Shown here: piece by piece, positions 1 to 7,152 of the stretch | Numbering within the stretch: the first letter of the stretch is position 1 | Layout of the letters: each line of letters begins with the position of its first letter | Source: Chrysiogenia bacterium | GTDB lineage: Bacteria > JAGRBM01 | Assembly (NCBI GenBank): GCA_020434085.1 | Contig: JAGRBM010000053.1 | Location: 1-12,963, forward strand | Direction of reading: 5' to 3' | DNA length: 12,963 bases | Program-made: the position numbers and the translations under genes | Notes under the pieces: model-generated | Database searches by the model: none | Told to the model about the DNA's origin: nothing | The model's input: the letters and a program-made list of their open reading frames with translations, nothing else

Positions 1-1
1 A

Positions 2-2044
2 TCCGACGGCATTCTCGTGCTTGAAGGCGCGCAGGCCGACAACGAGCCCGGCACGCCCGTGGCCAAGGTGCTGCATGTGCCGCCGCTGCTCGATCTCTCG
101 GTCACTCCCAACCGCGGCGACTGCCTCTCGGCCATCGGCCTGGCGCGCGAGGTCGCGGCGCTCACCGGCGGCGAGCTGCACGAGCCCGAGTTCGCGCTCA
201 ACGAGCAGGACGGCGCCGCCAGTGAAGTGGCGAGCGTCGAAGTGCAGGCCCCCGATCTTTGTCCGCGCTACTGCGCGCGCGTCATTGAGGGCGTCAAGAT
301 CGGTCCGTCGCCCATGTGGCTGGCCGAGCTGCTCGAATCCCACGGCATCCGTCCCATTTCGAATATCGTCGATGTCACCAACTACATCCTTCTTCTGCAC
401 GGCCAGCCGCTTCACGCCTTCGATCTGGATCACATCGGCGAGGGCAAGATCATCGTGCGCAAGGCCGCGGCCGGCGAGAAAATGAAGACCCTCGACGATG
501 TCGAGCGCACCCTCGAAGAGGGCGACCTCGTCATCGCCGATCCCAAGGGCCCGGTGGCGCTTGCAGGCGTGATGGGCGGGGCGAGCAGCGAGGTGACCGA
601 TTCGACTACGCGTGTCCTTTTGGAGGCCGCGTATTTTGAGCCCGGCACCGTGCGCCGCACCTCGCGCCGACTGGGACTCATCTCCGAGAGCTCCTATCGC
701 TTCGAGCGCGGTATCGACCCGCTTCGCGTCACCGTCGCGATGGATCACGCCGCGGCGATGATGGCCGAGCTCGGCGGTGGCAGCGTGCGCAGCGGCTTCA
801 TTGACGAGAGCGCGCAGGACTTCGCCCCGGCGAAGATTACGCTTCGCCCGGCGCGCGTGTGCGCGCTGCTGGGCGTGGAGATCCCCGCCGAGCGCATCGC
901 CGCGCACCTGAAGTCCCTTGGATTTGGTGTTGACGATTCAAGTGCCGAGAGCTTCGCCGTTACGGTTCCGAGCTGGCGGCGCCTGGACATCACGCTCGAG
1001 GCCGACCTCATTGAGGAAGTCGCGCGCATCGAGGGCTACGACAACGTGCCCGAGACACTTCCCTCCAGCGGACGCGAGCACGGCGAGGACGACGAGCCGC
1101 TCCACCTGCAGGAAGCGCTCGAAGATGCACTGGTCGCGCGCGGCTGGCGTCAGAGCGTGCACCTGTCATTCGCATCGCCGGGCTGGGCCGACGACTTCGG
1201 CATTGCCGAGGGAGACTCGCGGCGCAAGGCGGTGCGCATCGCCAACCCGATCAACGAAGAAGAGGGCGTGCTGCGCGCGGCGCTGCTTCCCTCGCTGGTA
1301 AAAACCTACGTGCGCAACCGCAATCACGGCGTGCGCCAGGTGCGGCTCTTTGAAGTGGGCCGCGTCTTTGAAGAGCAGGGCGCCGGCGTGGCTGGCGGGG
1401 AGCTCCCCAAAGAGCGCCTCTCGCTGGCCATGATTGCCGGAACGCTCGACGAGCCGGGCCTCTGGCGCGCCGGCGATCCCGCGCGCGCCGCGCTCTTTGC
1501 CGCGAAAGCGGATCTCGAAGCCCTCGGCGGCTGCTTTGGTCTGGAGCTGAAACTCGCGGGCCCCAGCGACGAGCCGTATCTTCATCCGGGACGCCGCGCG
1601 AGTGTGATGCTCGGCAAGCAGGTGCTCGGCCACTGGGGCGAGCTCCATCCCGAAGTGGCGGCAAAGCTCGGCGTGCGCGACCGCGTTGTCGCGTGCGAGC
1701 TCGATGCCGGTGCGCTGCTTCAGGCCGCGCTTGGCAGAAAGCCCAAGTTCAGCGCCTTCTCGAACCTGCCGCGCATGTGGCGGGACCTGGCACTGCTCGT
1801 CTCCGACGAAGTGCCCGCGGGCCGCGTGGTGGCCAAGGCGCTCGCCGCCGGCGCGCCGCTGGCCCAGCACGGCGAGATCTTCGACGAGTTCCGCGGCAAG
1901 GGCATCGAGGAGGGCAAGCGCTCGCTGGGCCTTCGCATGTGCTACGGCGCCGCTGATCGCACCCTCACCGAGGAAGAAGCCGCCGGCGCCGAGGCGAAGG
2001 TGCTCGAGACCCTGGAGAAGGAATTCGGGGCGCAGCGCCGCTAA
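2..2044 (+). CDS. pheT: Phenylalanine--tRNA ligase beta subunit (5'-truncated)
   Basis: Beta subunit of the (alpha-beta)2 phenylalanyl-tRNA synthetase, which charges tRNA-Phe in the cytoplasm. The reading frame is open from base 2, so the gene starts upstream. The 680 visible residues lack roughly the first 120-130 of a normal ~800-residue protein. The fragment opens at SDGILVL, the end of the EMAP-type tRNA-binding domain, followed by TPNRGDCLS, the start of the core. Next come the B3/B4 editing region (FDLDHIGEGKIIVRKA, then LAGVMGG and SSYRFERGID) and the B5 domain (SWRRLDITLEADLIEEVARI). The last ~95 residues form the ferredoxin-fold anticodon-binding domain, from FSNLPRMWRDLALLV to the end. 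The stop is TAA at 2042-2044. pheS would be expected just upstream. ihfA and a MerR gene follow, as in many proteobacteria. Codon use is strongly GC-biased, like the other housekeeping genes here. Confidence 0.97.
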   Translation, partial: SDGILVLEGAQADNEPGTPVAKVLHVPPLLDLSVTPNRGDCLSAIGLAREVAALTGGELHEPEFALNEQDGAASEVASVEVQAPDLCPRYCARVIEGVKIGPSPMWLAELLESHGIRPISNIVDVTNYILLLHGQPLHAFDLDHIGEGKIIVRKAAAGEKMKTLDDVERTLEEGDLVIADPKGPVALAGVMGGASSEVTDSTTRVLLEAAYFEPGTVRRTSRRLGLISESSYRFERGIDPLRVTVAMDHAAAMMAELGGGSVRSGFIDESAQDFAPAKITLRPARVCALLGVEIPAERIAAHLKSLGFGVDDSSAESFAVTVPSWRRLDITLEADLIEEVARIEGYDNVPETLPSSGREHGEDDEPLHLQEALEDALVARGWRQSVHLSFASPGWADDFGIAEGDSRRKAVRIANPINEEEGVLRAALLPSLVKTYVRNRNHGVRQVRLFEVGRVFEEQGAGVAGGELPKERLSLAMIAGTLDEPGLWRAGDPARAALFAAKADLEALGGCFGLELKLAGPSDEPYLHPGRRASVMLGKQVLGHWGELHPEVAAKLGVRDRVVACELDAGALLQAALGRKPKFSAFSNLPRMWRDLALLVSDEVPAGRVVAKALAAGAPLAQHGEIFDEFRGKGIEEGKRSLGLRMCYGAADRTLTEEEAAGAEAKVLETLEKEFGAQRR

Positions 2045-2063
2045 CCCCGCCAGGTGTTTTCCC

Positions 2064-2161
2064 CTCTCCCCCGCGGCGGGGGAGGTGGCCGAAGGCCGGA
2101 GGGGGTAGCCTGGAACTGGCGCGTAACGACCCCTCCCTGACCCTCCCCGCTACGGGGAGGG
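2064..2161. repeat. REP/BIME-like inverted pair of C-run/G-run hairpins
   Basis: Two hairpins lie in opposite orientation just after pheT. The first is CTCCCCCGC (2066-2074) with GCGGGGGAG (2076-2084), followed by a second small stem, GGCC-gaa-GGCC (2087-2097), and a GGAGGGGGT tail. The second is CCCTCCCCG (2141-2149) with CGGGGAGGG (2153-2161). The tail of the first (near 2098-2106) can pair with ACCCCTCC before the second, so the whole stretch could fold as one branched structure. The same architecture recurs at 4236-4324, 6101-6122 and 8250-8362. No T-run follows, so this is not a typical intrinsic terminator, although it could slow or stabilise transcript ends. Confidence 0.75.
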
Positions 2162-2252
2162 AATGGCGCAGCAGATAATTTCGCGCAAGAACACGCCTGC
2201 GGCGCCCCTCTGGCAGCCCTCCCAGGGGCCTGCCTTAAACCAGTAATTTTAT

Positions 2253-2281
2253 TTGCCTTTTCTGGGACCGCTCGATACTAT
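2253..2281 (+). promoter_or_regulatory. Candidate sigma-70 promoter for ihfA
   Basis: The only AT-rich patch in the 362-base gap between pheT and ihfA holds TTGCCT (2253-2258) and TACTAT (2276-2281), 17 bases apart. Each matches the sigma-70 consensus at four of six positions. Transcription from here would give a leader of about 120 bases before the GTG of ihfA. Matches of this quality occur by chance, so this is a candidate. The rest of the gap (2162-2252 and 2282-2392) shows nothing I recognise. Confidence 0.4.
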
Positions 2282-2406
2282 TTTTCTCATCTGAGTCCTT
2301 TGAGCCGCCAGAGTCGGGGAGTTGTTGAGGCCCCGGCGGCGGGCAGGTCCAGGCCGAGGGGTTTCGGCGGGCCGGAGGGGTTCGGAGCAGGTGAGGGGGT
2401 AGTATC

Positions 2407-2757
2407 GTGACCAAGGCCGATATCATCGAGAACATCTACCAGCGGGTGGGATTCTCCAAAAAGGAAGCGACCGATGTCGTCGAGGCGGTCTTCGAGATCG
2501 TCAAGCAGACGCTCGAGACCAACGAGCGCCTGAAGATCTCGGGCTTCGGTAACTTCGTCGTCAAGGAAAAGCGCGCCCGTCTGGGCCGCAACCCCCACAC
2601 GGGACAACCCATCGAGATCACGCCCCGCAAGGTGCTGACCTTCAAGCCCAGCCAGGTGCTCAAGAACATCCTCAACGAGGGGCTTGAGGACGGGGGGAAT
2701 TCCTCCGGCGATGCCAGCGGCCTGGGCGGCGACGGCCAGAGCGCGGCCAGCAACTGA
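2407..2757 (+). CDS. ihfA: Integration host factor alpha subunit
   Basis: HU/IHF-family DNA-bending protein. In enterobacteria IhfA pairs with IhfB and makes sharp bends at specific sites for recombination, replication and transcription. The visible family features are an N-terminal helical dimerisation region (residues 1-40), the signature LKISGFGNFVVKEK (42-55), the beta-arm tip GRNPHTG (60-66) with the DNA-intercalating proline at 63, and ITPRKVLTFKPSQVLK (71-86). IHF-alpha rather than HU is favoured by the position directly after pheT and by the IhfA-like ISGFGNF and RNPHTG sequences. Length is 116 residues against ~99 in E. coli. The excess is a Gly/Ser/Ala-rich tail (about 95-116). The start is GTG, chosen because GAGGGGGT at about 2392-2399 is a ribosome binding site at normal distance and the family N-terminus begins here. 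Confidence 0.93.
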   Translation: MTKADIIENIYQRVGFSKKEATDVVEAVFEIVKQTLETNERLKISGFGNFVVKEKRARLGRNPHTGQPIEITPRKVLTFKPSQVLKNILNEGLEDGGNSSGDASGLGGDGQSAASN

Positions 2758-2800
2758 CCGATTTCACGAACCTTTTTCGTTTGCTTGAGGATCCACCCGG

Positions 2801-3226
2801 GTGGAAGAGCTTCCAGACATTCCGGACAAGCTCTATTTTCGCATTGGCGAGGTCTCGACCCTGACCGGGGTCAAACCCTCGGTGCTGCGCTATTGGGAGA
2901 GCGAGTTCCGCACGCTCCGGCCCACCAAGAGCCGCACCAACCAGCGTCTCTACACCCGCGCTGATGTCGAGAAGGTCATCAAGCTCAAGACCCTGCTCTA
3001 CGAGAAGAAGTTCACCATCGCAGGCGCCCGCCGGGTGCTGGCAAAGGGTTACACCCAGGAACTCAACCGTCTTGAATCCGAGACCGGCGCCGAGGCGGCC
3101 GATGGTGGGAACGGCACCGGGCAGGGCGCCCCGGAAAACGCCGCGCAGAAGGCCGGCCCGGAACTTCAAAAGCGGGTCGCTTCGTTGATTTCAGAGGTCC
3201 AATCCATTAAGAAGCTGCTCTCTTAA
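2801..3226 (+). CDS. MerR-family transcriptional regulator
   Basis: DNA-binding regulator of 141 residues. Residues 11-85 form a MerR winged helix-turn-helix: LYFRIGEVSTLTGVKPSVLR, then YWESEF, then the wing region around NQRLYTRADVEKV, and a helix beginning KLKTLLYEKKFTIAGARRVL. The short C-terminal part has a Gly/Ala-rich linker (about 95-120) and a last amphipathic helix (QKRVASLISEVQSIKKLL) that probably dimerises. There is no Cys-based metal site and no recognisable ligand domain, so the signal it senses is unknown. The start is GTG at 2801, with GAGG at 2787-2790 as a somewhat distant ribosome binding site. It follows ihfA by 43 bases and is followed 42 bases later by tRNA-Pro. This pheT-ihfA-merR-tRNA-Pro order occurs in many proteobacteria, for example Pseudomonas, and suggests one transcript. 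The target genes cannot be read from sequence. Confidence 0.9.
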   Translation: MEELPDIPDKLYFRIGEVSTLTGVKPSVLRYWESEFRTLRPTKSRTNQRLYTRADVEKVIKLKTLLYEKKFTIAGARRVLAKGYTQELNRLESETGAEAADGGNGTGQGAPENAAQKAGPELQKRVASLISEVQSIKKLLS

Positions 3227-3268
3227 AGGCGTGTGCCCAAGCGGCGCCTGCCTGCAGGAGATACGCGT

Positions 3269-3345
3269 CGGGACGTGGCGCAGCCTGGTAGCGCGCACCC
3301 TTGGGGTGGGTGAGGTCGCTGGTTCAAATCCAGTCGTCCCGACCA
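3269..3345 (+). tRNA. tRNA-Pro (anticodon GGG)
   Basis: Complete cloverleaf. Acceptor CGGGACG (3269-3275) pairs with CGTCCCG (3335-3341). The D stem is GCGC/GCGC (3278-3281 with 3291-3294). The anticodon stem is CACCC/GGGTG (3296-3300 with 3308-3312), with loop TTGGGGT and anticodon GGG at 3303-3305. The T stem GCTGG/CCAGT carries loop TTCAAAT. The discriminator A is followed by an encoded CCA (3343-3345). It reads CCC/CCU proline codons. A T-rich stretch (3346-3360) follows without a clear stem. Confidence 0.98.
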
Positions 3346-3465
3346 TTTTCTCCCTTTTTTGGCCACTTACAGACTGCTCGCGCCCGCTGGGGCGGCCCGC
3401 AGGCCCTCCCGGTTCACTGGACAAGGCCGCGCGGGACCTGACAGACACGCGGGATTGCGAGCAAA

Positions 3466-4227
3466 ATGGCCAAAGTGCCCACCATTCTCATCTCCAACGA
3501 CGACGGATTTCACGCCCCCGGCATGCGCGCGATGCGCCAGGCGCTGGAGGGCCTGGGCCGCCTGATCGTGTGCTGCCCCGATTCCGAGCAGAGCGCCACG
3601 AGCCACGCGCTCACCCTCCACCGGCCGCTGCGCATCGCCAAGGTCGAGGAAGACTGCTACACCGTCGACGGCACGCCCACGGACTCTGTTCTGCTGGGGA
3701 TCAACCACATCCTCAAGGGCGAGAAGCCAGACCTTGTGATGTCGGGCATCAATGCCGGCCCCAACATCGGCGACGACATCGGCTACTCGGGAACCGTGGC
3801 CGCGGCGCTCGAGGGCACGGTTTATGGCGTGCCGAGCGTGGCGGTCTCTCTGGCCTCCCACGACTTCAAGAACTTCTCCGCGGCCGGGCAGGTCGCCCGC
3901 GAGAGCGCCCAGTGGGTGCTTGCCAACGGGCTTCCCAGGGACGTGACGCTCAACGTGAACATCCCGGCGATCGAGCCCTCGCAGATCCGCGGCCGCCGCG
4001 TGACCATCCAGGGCAAGCGCCACTTTGAGGACATCGTGCAGGAAAAGCTGGACCCGCGCGGGCGCCGCTACTACTGGATCGGCGGCAGCGTCGTCTTCCC
4101 CGAGCAGGAACCCAATACCGACATCACCGCCATCGCCGAGGGCTACGTCTCGATCACGCCCATTCGCATCGAGCTCACCGCCCACGACGTGCTCGAACAC
4201 GTGAGGAGCCTGGCGGGCGAGGAATGA
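3466..4227 (+). CDS. surE: 5'/3'-nucleotidase SurE
   Basis: Divalent-metal-dependent phosphatase that dephosphorylates nucleoside monophosphates and is linked to stationary-phase survival. The protein has 253 residues, the family's normal length. The metal-site residues are present: the N-terminal ISNDDG motif (Asp12, Asp13), Ser43 in EQSATSHALT, and Asn96 in SGINAGPNIGDDIGYSGTV. VDGTPTDSV (67-75) is a further family signature. The C-terminal ITAIAEGYVSITPI matches the SurE swap/dimer region. The start is ATG at 3466. The upstream sequence (GCGAGC) is a weak ribosome binding site, but the family N-terminus fits only here. The next gene on this strand is a yqaA-type gene. pcm, which usually sits next to surE, is absent. 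The 120-base gap after tRNA-Pro contains no gene. Confidence 0.97.
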   Translation: MAKVPTILISNDDGFHAPGMRAMRQALEGLGRLIVCCPDSEQSATSHALTLHRPLRIAKVEEDCYTVDGTPTDSVLLGINHILKGEKPDLVMSGINAGPNIGDDIGYSGTVAAALEGTVYGVPSVAVSLASHDFKNFSAAGQVARESAQWVLANGLPRDVTLNVNIPAIEPSQIRGRRVTIQGKRHFEDIVQEKLDPRGRRYYWIGGSVVFPEQEPNTDITAIAEGYVSITPIRIELTAHDVLEHVRSLAGEE

Positions 4228-4235
4228 ATTTCACA

Positions 4236-4324
4236 TCTCCCTCTGGGAGAGGTCGAGCGAAGCGAGGGTGAGGGTTCTGCCACAACAAAACCCTCACCCT
4301 GACCCTCTCCCAAAGGGAGAGGGG
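4236..4324. repeat. REP/BIME-like inverted repeat with 12-bp stem
   Basis: Eight bases after surE, a left hairpin (CTCCC/GGGAG, about 4238-4250) and a right hairpin (CTCTCCC/GGGAGAG, about 4305-4322) flank a perfect 12-bp stem. That stem is AGGGTGAGGGTT (4265-4276) with AACCCTCACCCT (4289-4300), around a 12-base loop. The arrangement resembles the element after pheT. It would form a stable structure between surE and the yqaA-type gene and could set their relative mRNA levels. There is no terminal T-run. Confidence 0.8.
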
Positions 4325-4344
4325 ATGTTAGGATAAGAAACGAC

Positions 4345-4992
4345 ATGAGCACCGAAGCAGAAATCGAACCGCCGATGCCGGCGACCAACGCCGAGGGCAA
4401 GACCGGCCTTGTCCGCCGCATGTACGACTGGGTGCTCGGCTGGTCGGAGACGGCCTACGGTCCGCAGGCGCTGCTGGGGCTGGCCTTCTGCGAGGCGATC
4501 TTCTTTCCGGTTCCCCCCGACGTGCTGCTCATGGCGCTGGTTCTGGGCAGGCGCGAGCGGGCGTGGAACTTCGCCATGCTCTGCACCATCGGCTCGGTCG
4601 CAGGCGGCATCATCGGCTACCTGATCGGCGCGGGGCTGTGGGAGGCGGTCTCGGGATATTTCTTTACCTGGGTGCCGGGCTTTTCCCAGGCCGGCTACGA
4701 CCGTGTGCGCGTCTTCTACGAGACCTATTCCTTCTGGGCGGTCTTCGCCGCGGGCTTCACGCCCATTCCCTACAAGATCTTCACCATCAGCGCCGGCGTG
4801 TTCGAGATCTCCATGCCCATCTTCATGCTCGCCTCGGTGATGAGCCGCGGCCTGAGATTTGTACTCATCGCCGGCCTGCTCTGGAAATTCGGCGACCCCA
4901 TCAAGAGCTTCATCGACCGCTACTTCAACCTGCTGGCCTTCGGCGGCACCGCGCTGCTCATCGGCGGGTTTGTGTTGCTGAAGTATCTGTAG
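4345..4992 (+). CDS. YqaA-type (DedA/VTT superfamily) inner-membrane protein
   Basis: Integral membrane protein of 215 residues related to YqaA and the wider DedA/VTT group, which includes lipid scramblase or transport proteins. A hydrophilic N-terminal tail (1-23) precedes MYDWVLGWSE. Hydrophobic segments follow at about 42-67, 75-98, 128-152, 157-180 and 196-215. Family landmarks are FCEAIFFPVPPDVLLMALVL (48-67), SVAGGIIGYLIG (84-95) and the re-entrant-like FAAGFTPIPYKIFTISAGVF (134-153). The GFTPIPYK motif with its adjacent SRG-R (167-171) is highly characteristic of YqaA. The start is ATG at 4345, with AGGA at 4330-4333 as a modest ribosome binding site. It follows surE by 117 bases. In related genomes a LysM/M23 lipoprotein gene comes next. 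Here mrr intervenes. The molecular function of YqaA itself is not established. Confidence 0.86.
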   Translation: MSTEAEIEPPMPATNAEGKTGLVRRMYDWVLGWSETAYGPQALLGLAFCEAIFFPVPPDVLLMALVLGRRERAWNFAMLCTIGSVAGGIIGYLIGAGLWEAVSGYFFTWVPGFSQAGYDRVRVFYETYSFWAVFAAGFTPIPYKIFTISAGVFEISMPIFMLASVMSRGLRFVLIAGLLWKFGDPIKSFIDRYFNLLAFGGTALLIGGFVLLKYL

Positions 4993-5059
4993 GATTTTCG
5001 GAACTGCAGCGTTTTCGCCAGCCAGCCTGAACAGATTGCACCAACTCGCAGCTCCTCAA

Positions 5060-5091
5060 CGTGCACCTGCACTTGCACGAGCACGTGCACG
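5060..5091. repeat. Imperfect palindrome of GTGCAC-like hexamers (locus 1)
   Basis: Near-period-six repetition of GTGCAC/CTGCAC/TTGCAC units. CGTGCACCTGCACTTGCA (5060-5077) is an imperfect inverted copy of TGCACGAGCACGTGCACG (5074-5091), matching at 15 of 18 positions, with the arms overlapping in the central TGCA. It lies in the 157-base gap between the yqaA-type gene and mrr. Similar hexamer palindromes are at 8391-8470 and 9376-9440. Confidence 0.7.
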
Positions 5092-5149
5092 CTGGGATGG
5101 GGCGGGGTGGCTAGATCCGCACTTGACTGGTTGTTGGAAGCAAACAACC

Positions 5150-6070
5150 ATGAGCGATATGGCGATACCCGACTTCCAGACGCTAATGCTCCCAGTACTG
5201 AAAATTGGCAATAGCGGCGAGATTCAGGCCAAGCAGGCAACAGAGTTGCTTTCCGATGAGTTCGGATTGACCGACGAAGAGCGCACGCAGTTATTGCCAA
5301 GCGGCACAACTACGACAATCCATAACCGTGTGGCATGGGCGGTTTCACACATGGTGCAGGCCAAGTTGCTGAAACGGCCGCAGCGTGGATACTTTACCAC
5401 CACTGACCGGGGCAAGGCGGTTCTCCAAAGCCCTCCCGATAGGATCACGATCAAGTATCTTGAACAGTTTCCAGAATATGTAGAATTTCGAAAGAAGAAA
5501 AAAGTTACGGAGAAGGTAGAGGCTGATGGTGCCGACGAAGATTCTTCGACGACACCGGAAGAGAGAATCGATACGGCTTACTCTGAGATCAATGCGGCAT
5601 TGAAAGATGAGTTGCTTTCCAAGGTAATGGAGGCTTCCCCGGTCTTTTTTGAGAAGCTGATAGTGAAGCTGCTGGTCGGAATGGGATATGGCGGTGCGAG
5701 CGACGAAGCCGGAAAGCATGTTGGGAAGTCGGGCGATGGAGGGATAGACGGCGTAATCAATGAAGATAAGCTCGGCTTGGATGTCATTTATTTGCAGGCG
5801 AAACGATACGCACCCGAAAATACGGTCGGGCGCCCCGAGATCCAGAAATTTGCCGGTACTCTTATCGGAATGAGCGCGAACAAGGGAGTATTTGTCACAA
5901 CCTCCAGCTTTTCCGCCCAAGCGCACGAATACACGAAGACAGTACCTCAGCGCATCATTCTCATTGATGGTGAGAAACTGACTTCACTGATGTTGGAGCA
6001 CAATGTTGGTGCGCGGGTGCATCGTTCGATTGATCTCAAGAACATCGATGAGGATTTTTTCCTGGACTAG
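5150..6070 (+). CDS. mrr: Mrr-like type IV (modification-dependent) restriction endonuclease
   Basis: Restriction enzyme expected to cut methylated foreign DNA. The protein has 306 residues against ~304 for E. coli Mrr. Residues 1-95 are the Mrr N-terminal winged-helix domain (IPDFQTLMLPVLK, then IHNRVAWAVSHMVQAKLL and RGYFTTTDRG). A charged linker (110-140) follows. The PD-(D/E)xK catalytic domain occupies about 155-295, with SGDGGIDGVI (catalytic Asp200), YLQAKRY (Gln216-Ala-Lys218), NTVGRPEIQKFAG and GVFVTTSSFS. The start is ATG at 5150, preceded by GGAAG at 5136-5140. The frame is open upstream to 5036, but that part is low-complexity palindrome and not Mrr-like. The gene uses A/T-ending and rare codons (ATA, AGA, CGA, AAT) far more than its neighbours and interrupts a conserved gene order, which supports horizontal acquisition. 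No methylase or specificity gene accompanies it, as expected for type IV. Confidence 0.93.
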   Translation: MSDMAIPDFQTLMLPVLKIGNSGEIQAKQATELLSDEFGLTDEERTQLLPSGTTTTIHNRVAWAVSHMVQAKLLKRPQRGYFTTTDRGKAVLQSPPDRITIKYLEQFPEYVEFRKKKKVTEKVEADGADEDSSTTPEERIDTAYSEINAALKDELLSKVMEASPVFFEKLIVKLLVGMGYGGASDEAGKHVGKSGDGGIDGVINEDKLGLDVIYLQAKRYAPENTVGRPEIQKFAGTLIGMSANKGVFVTTSSFSAQAHEYTKTVPQRIILIDGEKLTSLMLEHNVGARVHRSIDLKNIDEDFFLD

Positions 6071-6100
6071 GCTCTCTCTGGCGATAGTCTGGTTCGTCCT

Positions 6101-6122
6101 TCTCCCTGAAAGGGAGAGGGGT
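6101..6122. repeat. Single REP-like hairpin
   Basis: TCTCCCT (6101-6107) pairs with AGGGAGA (6111-6117) around a three-base loop, followed by GGGG. It lies about 30 bases after the mrr stop and resembles half of the element at 4236-4324. There is no T-run, so termination of mrr here is uncertain. Confidence 0.6.
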
Positions 6123-6171
6123 CCGGAAACGCCCCCATTGCCACCCATCCCACTGCCATATACCCAACCCC

Positions 6172-6199
6172 TTGCAATCTTTAGAAAAATCCGTATCAT
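6172..6199 (+). promoter_or_regulatory. Candidate sigma-70 promoter of the LysM/M23 lipoprotein gene
   Basis: TTGCAA (6172-6177) and TATCAT (6194-6199) are separated by 16 bases. The -10 box matches consensus at five of six positions and the -35 box at four. The surrounding stretch is clearly more AT-rich than the coding regions. The start codon at 6246 lies about 40 bases beyond the predicted transcription start. This would give the lipoprotein gene its own promoter, independent of mrr. Confidence 0.5.
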
Positions 6200-6245
6200 A
6201 AAGGTGCCTTCAATCCTTTGTTCCCACGCACAAGCAGGTGTGAGC

Positions 6246-7007
6246 GTGTCGAAGTACGCGAAAAAGTTGCCGGGGCTCTTGCTCTCAGCGGCAGTGATTG
6301 TCCTCGTTTGTACGGGGTTTGCCGGCTGTGCGGGGACAAAGCGCGGGGTCTATCACACCGTCGAGCGGGGCGAGACCCTCTCGGGGATCTCGGCCGCCTA
6401 CGGGGTGCCGGTCTCCCACCTGCAGAGCTGGAACGGTATCGACGACCCGCGCGATCTTCGCGCCGGGACCCAGGTCTTCATTCCCGGCGCGCGGCGGGTT
6501 CAGTACACCCAGCGCGTGGCCGCGGCCCGCAGCGGGCGCGACGATGCGCCCACGGCGAGCTGGACCCGCAAAGCCAGGCGCGAGGAGCCGCGCCGTGAGG
6601 CGAGCCTGCGCCCGGTCTCCCCGGCGCCCAAGCCCGGCTTCAAGCTGCGCTGGCCGGTGGAGGGCAAGGTCACCTCGGGCTACGGCTTCCGGGGCGGGCT
6701 CCACCACGACGGATTCGATATCTCGGCCAAAGAGGGCAATCCCATCTATGCCGCCGCCGACGGGCGGGTGCTCTACGCGGGCGACAAGCTTGCCGGCTAC
6801 GGCAACCTGGTCATCATCCGGCACTCGGGCTCACTTTCGACGGTTTACGCCCACAACAAGGAAAATCTGGTCTCTGAGGGCGATTTCGTGACCGCCGGCC
6901 AGCTCATCGGCAAGGTGGGCGAGACCGGCCGCGCCAGCGGCCCCCACGTGCATTTCGAGGTGCGCGAGGGGAAAAAAGCGGTTGACCCCTCCAGGTTCCT
7001 GCCATAG
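6246..7007 (+). CDS. nlpD: LysM/M23 murein hydrolase lipoprotein (NlpD-like)
   Basis: Envelope lipoprotein that binds and probably cleaves peptidoglycan. The protein has 253 residues. A lipoprotein signal peptide (1-27: KK-charged start, hydrophobic LLLSAAVIVLVCTGF) ends at lipobox FAGC, with lipidated Cys28. A LysM domain follows (about 36-80, YHTVERGETLSGISAAYGV to VFIP). Next comes a basic, Arg/Pro-rich linker (82-130), then an M23 peptidase domain (about 135-250). The zinc ligands of M23 are all present: His154 and Asp158 (HDGFD) and His236 in GPHVHFEV (His234/236), plus YAH at 201-203. E. coli NlpD has lost several of these and only activates amidases, so this one may be an active endopeptidase. 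The start is GTG at 6246 with GCAGGTG upstream. GTG at 6240 is possible but too close to that site. In many proteobacteria nlpD is followed by rpoS. Here apt follows. Confidence 0.9.
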   Translation: MSKYAKKLPGLLLSAAVIVLVCTGFAGCAGTKRGVYHTVERGETLSGISAAYGVPVSHLQSWNGIDDPRDLRAGTQVFIPGARRVQYTQRVAAARSGRDDAPTASWTRKARREEPRREASLRPVSPAPKPGFKLRWPVEGKVTSGYGFRGGLHHDGFDISAKEGNPIYAAADGRVLYAGDKLAGYGNLVIIRHSGSLSTVYAHNKENLVSEGDFVTAGQLIGKVGETGRASGPHVHFEVREGKKAVDPSRFLP

Positions 7008-7152
7008 GATACGCCCCGCTTCGGGAAAGTGGCTTCTGAGCGCCTCTGGGCGGCATCCAGCGCTTTTTCGGCAGACCAGGGGAAGGGAGAGGGGCCGGTT
7101 CCCGGCACGTCGCAGGCGTGTCCGATACGGCTGCTCCACCACACATCAGTTC

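Noticed and set aside
3231-4028. Plus-strand open frame covering tRNA-Pro and much of surE
   Set aside because: It runs through the tRNA and is the wrong frame of surE, and the product has no recognisable motif.
5036-5149. N-terminal extension of Mrr
   Set aside because: The extension translates a hexamer palindrome, has no ribosome binding site, and the Mrr N-terminal domain begins at the ATG at 5150.
7080-7145. tRNA-like 3' end (GGTTC... and a CCACCA-like ending) before apt
   Set aside because: No acceptor, D or anticodon stems can be drawn. The resemblance is coincidental.
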